Under the pieces are notes generated by a model that did no database searches, was not told where the DNA came from, and saw only the letters and a program-made list of their open reading frames with translations. Made by a program: the position numbers and the translations under genes. Shown piece after piece: positions 5,807 through 8,797 of a stretch of 8,797 bases of DNA (position 1 is the first letter of the stretch; every line of letters begins with the position of its first letter). The stretch is from Granulicella sp. (GTDB lineage: Bacteria > Acidobacteriota > Terriglobia > Terriglobales > Acidobacteriaceae): assembly GCA_003133205.1 (NCBI GenBank), contig PKWK01000010.1:1-8797 (forward strand), in the 5' to 3' direction.

Positions 5807-8293
5807 ATGGGGGATCCAGAAAGCAACAAGATCGACCGGAGAACTTTTCTTCAAGGCGCCGCGGGCGCCATGGCGGGTTTGCATCCAGCGGTAAGTCATG
5901 CCTGGAATGCGGCGATGGCGCAAGTGCAAAGCAACTTGGTTGATCACCCGGACAATTGTCTCTTTGTGAGTATGATCGGCAGCGATGACAACCCTGGAAC
6001 GGAGTCGCGTCCTCTGCGGACATTTCACGCCGCCCAGAGAGCTGTCGCGCTCTTGAAGGCATCCGCTCATGGTTCGATCTCAGTCGTTTTTCGCTCGGGG
6101 ACGTATTACCTACCGGAGCCGATCGTCTTTGGACCGGCAGACTCAGGCGAGCAAGAAGCGCCTATCCTATACACGTCGTACCCCAGCGAACATGTGATCC
6201 TGAGCGGAGGAAACCGCATCGAGCCGGTGTGGACGCCATATCGCGGCCGCATTTTGCAAACTCCGGTTCCTCCGGGCACCGACACCGACCAACTCTTCGT
6301 CAATGGCAAGCGCCAGATACTGGCCCGGTATCCTAATTACGATCCCAACGCGAAATACCTGAACGGCTGGGCTGCGGATGCCATTAGTCCAGACCGCGTA
6401 AAGCGGTGGGCCGATCCGCGCGGCGGCTATATCCATGCGCTCCATCAGAACCTTTGGGGCAGCCTCGATTACGAGATCACAGGTAAGGACGCCAGCGGCA
6501 ATCTGACCTATGTGGGCGGCTGGCAAACCAACCGCCCCGCGCCGATGCACAAGGAGTACCGGTACGTCGAAAACATCTTTGAGGAACTCGACGCACCCGG
6601 CGAGTGGTTCCTGGATAAGAAACAGAACATCCTGTACTACTATCCCCCTGACGGATTGGACTTGAAAAACGCCGTGATGGAAGTGGTGAGGCTAAAGAAC
6701 CTTGTAGAGATCCGTGGTACGGCGCTGTCTCCGGTGAAGTGGATCGGTCTCCGCAATTTTACTTTCAGCCATGCGCGACGCACGTTTATGGAGACGCGCG
6801 AACCGCTCTTGCGTAGCGACTGGTGCATTTATCGCGGCGGTGCACTTTTCTTTACCGGCACAGAAGATTGCCGCGTCGAGGAGTGCACGCTCGATCAGCT
6901 TGGCGGAAATTGTATCTTCGTCAGCAACTACAACCGCCGCTTTCATGCCGTACGGTGCCATCTGGCAGAGGCCTGTGCGAACGGCATTGCATTCGTGGGC
7001 GATCCGGAGGCGGTGCGCAGTCCTTTGTTTAATTACGCCCAGCGGCATAGCATTAACGAGCTCGATCTCACACCCGGTCCCAAATCGAACAATTATCCGG
7101 AAGAATGCACGGTTGACGACTGCCTCATCTATCGCACGGGGCGCATCGAAAAGCAAACTTCTCCAATCGAGATCGATATGGCGCATCGCATCATGGTGCG
7201 ACACGTCTCGGCCTACGACGTGCCGCGGGCAGGCATCAATATCGGCGACGGGTGCTGGGGCGGACATCATATCGATTTCTGCGACATCTTCGACACCGTT
7301 ATGGAGACCGGCGATAACGGCTCGTTCAACTCCTGGGGTCGTGACCGCTGGTGGGAAACGAAAGGCGTCGATTTCGACACGCTGCTGGACGGCAAGTACG
7401 CCGGCCTCCCTGTGCTTGATGCCATCGAGCCCAACATCCTCTCCAACTCGCGCTGGCGCTGCGATCACGGCTGGGATATCGATCTGGACGATGGCAGCAC
7501 GAACTACCGCATCTATAACAATCTCTGCCTGAATGGCGGCCTGAAGCTGCGCGAGGGTTTCTATCGCGTCTGCGAGAACAATGTGTTAGTGAACAACTCA
7601 CTGCATGCCCATGTGTGGTTCAACGATAGTCACGACGTATTTCGCAGCAATATCGTATTCACACCATACCGGCCCATCCGCATGCGCAAGTGGACGCAGC
7701 AGATTGACTTTAACCTGCTCAACGAACGCGGCCGGAGTACGTCCATCCCAGCCAAACCCCTCCAGGACTCAAGTGGAGATGACACGCATTCCCTTGAGGC
7801 CGATGCGCGCTTTATCGATGTGGCGGCCGGCGATTATGAGGTCAAGCCGGACTCGCCCGCCATCGCTCTGGGCTTTGTGAACTTCGACATGAGGAGTTTC
7901 GGAGTGCAGGCGCCGGAGCTGAGGGCCATCGCTCGCACGCCGGAGTTGCCGTCTGCAGCGGGCCCCAAGCCGGCGACTCTGGACTCGACGCGCAGCCGGG
8001 CCATCGTGGCTTGGCAAGGGGCGGAAGTGCGGAACATCGTGGGTCTTGACGAGGTTTCTGCGGCCGGAACCCCGGGTGAAACCGGAGTGATTGTGCTGGA
8101 TGTCCCCGCTGCCAGCCAGGCAGGCAAAGCCGGAATCACTGCCGGGGACGTAATTCTCGCCTTTAACAACAAGCCAGTCAAAGATACACAAGACCTCATT
8201 CGGTACACGCAGGAGGCGGTAAAAGGATCGTCGGCCAGCACTACGATTCTCCGCTATCAGCAGGAATCCACGGTCAAACTTTCAATCAAGTAG
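5807..8293 (+). CDS. Tat-exported right-handed parallel beta-helix protein with C-terminal PDZ domain (GH141-like possible)
   Basis: The product is 828 residues from ATG 5807. It opens with a twin-arginine signal (DRRTFLQGAAGAMAGL, R11-R12), implying export of a folded protein. From residue about 53 it follows the usual start of secreted beta-helix carbohydrate-active proteins: FVSMIGSDDNPGTESRPLRT, then SGTYYLPEPIVF, a VILSGG strand and QLFVNGKRQILARYPNY. Repeated beta-strand coils rich in Asn, Cys and Gly fill the centre to about residue 690. This layout resembles GH141 and related beta-helix glycosidases; GH141 includes an alpha-L-fucosidase from rhamnogalacturonan-II breakdown, which would suit the neighbours, but the family call is tentative. 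Residues about 732-828 are a PDZ domain (AGITAGDVILAFNNKPVKDT). A PDZ domain on a beta-helix enzyme is unusual and suggests peptide-tail binding or tethering. Its stop codon overlaps the start of the duplicated segment, 13 bases before the next ATG, so the two genes are probably co-transcribed. Confidence 0.78.
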   Translation: MGDPESNKIDRRTFLQGAAGAMAGLHPAVSHAWNAAMAQVQSNLVDHPDNCLFVSMIGSDDNPGTESRPLRTFHAAQRAVALLKASAHGSISVVFRSGTYYLPEPIVFGPADSGEQEAPILYTSYPSEHVILSGGNRIEPVWTPYRGRILQTPVPPGTDTDQLFVNGKRQILARYPNYDPNAKYLNGWAADAISPDRVKRWADPRGGYIHALHQNLWGSLDYEITGKDASGNLTYVGGWQTNRPAPMHKEYRYVENIFEELDAPGEWFLDKKQNILYYYPPDGLDLKNAVMEVVRLKNLVEIRGTALSPVKWIGLRNFTFSHARRTFMETREPLLRSDWCIYRGGALFFTGTEDCRVEECTLDQLGGNCIFVSNYNRRFHAVRCHLAEACANGIAFVGDPEAVRSPLFNYAQRHSINELDLTPGPKSNNYPEECTVDDCLIYRTGRIEKQTSPIEIDMAHRIMVRHVSAYDVPRAGINIGDGCWGGHHIDFCDIFDTVMETGDNGSFNSWGRDRWWETKGVDFDTLLDGKYAGLPVLDAIEPNILSNSRWRCDHGWDIDLDDGSTNYRIYNNLCLNGGLKLREGFYRVCENNVLVNNSLHAHVWFNDSHDVFRSNIVFTPYRPIRMRKWTQQIDFNLLNERGRSTSIPAKPLQDSSGDDTHSLEADARFIDVAAGDYEVKPDSPAIALGFVNFDMRSFGVQAPELRAIARTPELPSAAGPKPATLDSTRSRAIVAWQGAEVRNIVGLDEVSAAGTPGETGVIVLDVPAASQAGKAGITAGDVILAFNNKPVKDTQDLIRYTQEAVKGSSASTTILRYQQESTVKLSIK

Positions 8294-8295
8294 AC

Positions 8296-8300
8296 AGGAG
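8296..8300 (+). promoter_or_regulatory. Ribosome binding site of the GH29-like gene copy 2
   Basis: AGGAG lies 6 bases before ATG 8307 and is identical in sequence and spacing to that of copy 1. It begins only 2 bases after the stop codon of the upstream gene. Confidence 0.8.
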
Positions 8301-8306
8301 AACCTT

Positions 8307-8797
8307 ATGACCAGACGGCAAGCTGCAATCTCATTCATCGCGACGCTTCTCATCGGAGTGCCCTCTGGCACTGCCGCGCAACAATCCAACGCCGAACCTC
8401 AGACCATTGCGCAGAGCGGAGCCAATCCCCTCCCGCTCGATCCGAATACGGTGAATGTACTGAAAGCCAATGCGGCCGCGCGAAGCGCAACCACAGCGGA
8501 AGGTGCGCCGAAGGGTATGTGGATTCAGAGCTGGAGCGATCCGCAGCAGACATTCGCGTGGAAGGTTCAAGCTCCGCGGGCAGGTAAGTATTCCGTGGAT
8601 GTGCTGGTAAGCGGCGCGCCTGGCAGCCAGATCGAGATCGCCGGCCCGCGAGACACGATCAAAGTCAGCATTCCCGAGGGCAACGACCATTGGGGGAATA
8701 ACTGGAACAAGATTTCCGTGCCCGGCTGGCTAAACTTGCCACAGGGAACCTCCACTGTTACGGTCCACAGCCCAAACCCGGCCGGGATCGCCACCAA
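8307..8797 (+). CDS. Secreted GH29-like protein copy 2, N-terminal part (3' end outside window)
   Basis: The 163 visible codons are a paralogue of the gene at 3658. There is a signal peptide (AISFIATLLIGVPSGTAA, cleavage probably after A24), then a linker containing ANPLPLDPNTVNVLKANAAA and the beta-sandwich domain (MWIQSWSDPQQTFAWKVQ, YSVDVLVSGAPGSQIEIAGP). Differences from copy 1 cluster in the signal peptide and linker, while the beta-sandwich is nearly unchanged; this pattern suggests selection on a working protein. The GH29-like catalytic domain should follow outside the window but is not seen. The start is fixed by the conserved ribosome binding site. The gene follows the beta-helix/PDZ gene with a 13-base gap, so the two probably form one transcription unit. 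Family confidence rests on the copy 1 comparison. Confidence 0.8.
   Translation, partial: MTRRQAAISFIATLLIGVPSGTAAQQSNAEPQTIAQSGANPLPLDPNTVNVLKANAAARSATTAEGAPKGMWIQSWSDPQQTFAWKVQAPRAGKYSVDVLVSGAPGSQIEIAGPRDTIKVSIPEGNDHWGNNWNKISVPGWLNLPQGTSTVTVHSPNPAGIAT

Larger units (their letters stand above)
8290..8797 (+). repeat. Duplicated segment, copy 2 (continues past the window)
   Basis: This is the gapless counterpart of 3641-4148, about 89% identical by hand count. It starts at GTAGACAGGAGAACC; the TAG inside this sequence (8291-8293) serves as the stop codon of the preceding PDZ-ended gene. The alignment is open at the right edge. Confidence 0.92.

Noticed and set aside
6692..7468. 258-codon minus-strand frame inside the beta-helix gene
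   Set aside because: The sense frame is a coherent protein; this antisense frame has no recognisable domain and is expected by chance in GC-rich coding DNA.
6771..7532. 253-codon + strand frame in another phase of the beta-helix gene
   Set aside because: It is a low-complexity Ser/Ala/Thr/Arg-rich translation typical of an out-of-phase shadow.

Overview
The window looks like a glycan-utilisation island from a high-GC, Gram-negative, saprophytic bacterium. Acidobacteriota (Terriglobia) is my best guess, because of the mix of secreted GH29-type proteins, a Tat-exported beta-helix protein carrying a PDZ domain, a tannase/feruloyl esterase fragment and a possible Oar-like TonB receptor tail. This placement rests on gene content, not on a marker gene. 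All intact genes are on the + strand.

Layout. 1-800: C-terminal part of an L-fucose isomerase-family protein. 943-1440: a small secreted GH29 (alpha-L-fucosidase family) chimera that has lost its catalytic core. 1509-3368: a secreted multidomain GH29-like protein with an extra GH29 C-terminal beta-domain at its N-terminus. 3369-3657: a gap holding an antisense, frameshifted PDZ-domain remnant. 3658-5160: a second secreted GH29-like protein (beta-sandwich plus catalytic-like domain). 5161-5806: a gene graveyard with a probable TonB-receptor tail, an orphan gene start and an antisense tannase/feruloyl esterase N-terminus. 5807-8293: a large Tat-exported parallel beta-helix protein (GH141-like is possible) with a C-terminal PDZ domain. 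8307-8797: the start of a third GH29-like gene, a duplicate of the one at 3658. The duplicated DNA starts sharply just upstream of the ribosome binding site (3641 and 8290).

How the genes may work together (inference). The secreted GH29-like proteins and the beta-helix protein would act outside the cytoplasm on a plant or microbial polysaccharide, possibly a fucosylated or pectic one, and the isomerase would process the released deoxy-sugar or pentose in the cytoplasm. The two intact GH29-like proteins lack the canonical HHDGF substrate-binding motif, so their specificity may not be alpha-L-fucose. Beyond this, the most notable signal is repeated shuffling of gene pieces: two GH29 chimeras, a gene duplication, and at least two truncated antisense remnants beside the intact genes. 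I saw no RNA genes, CRISPR arrays, insertion sequences or convincing terminators.
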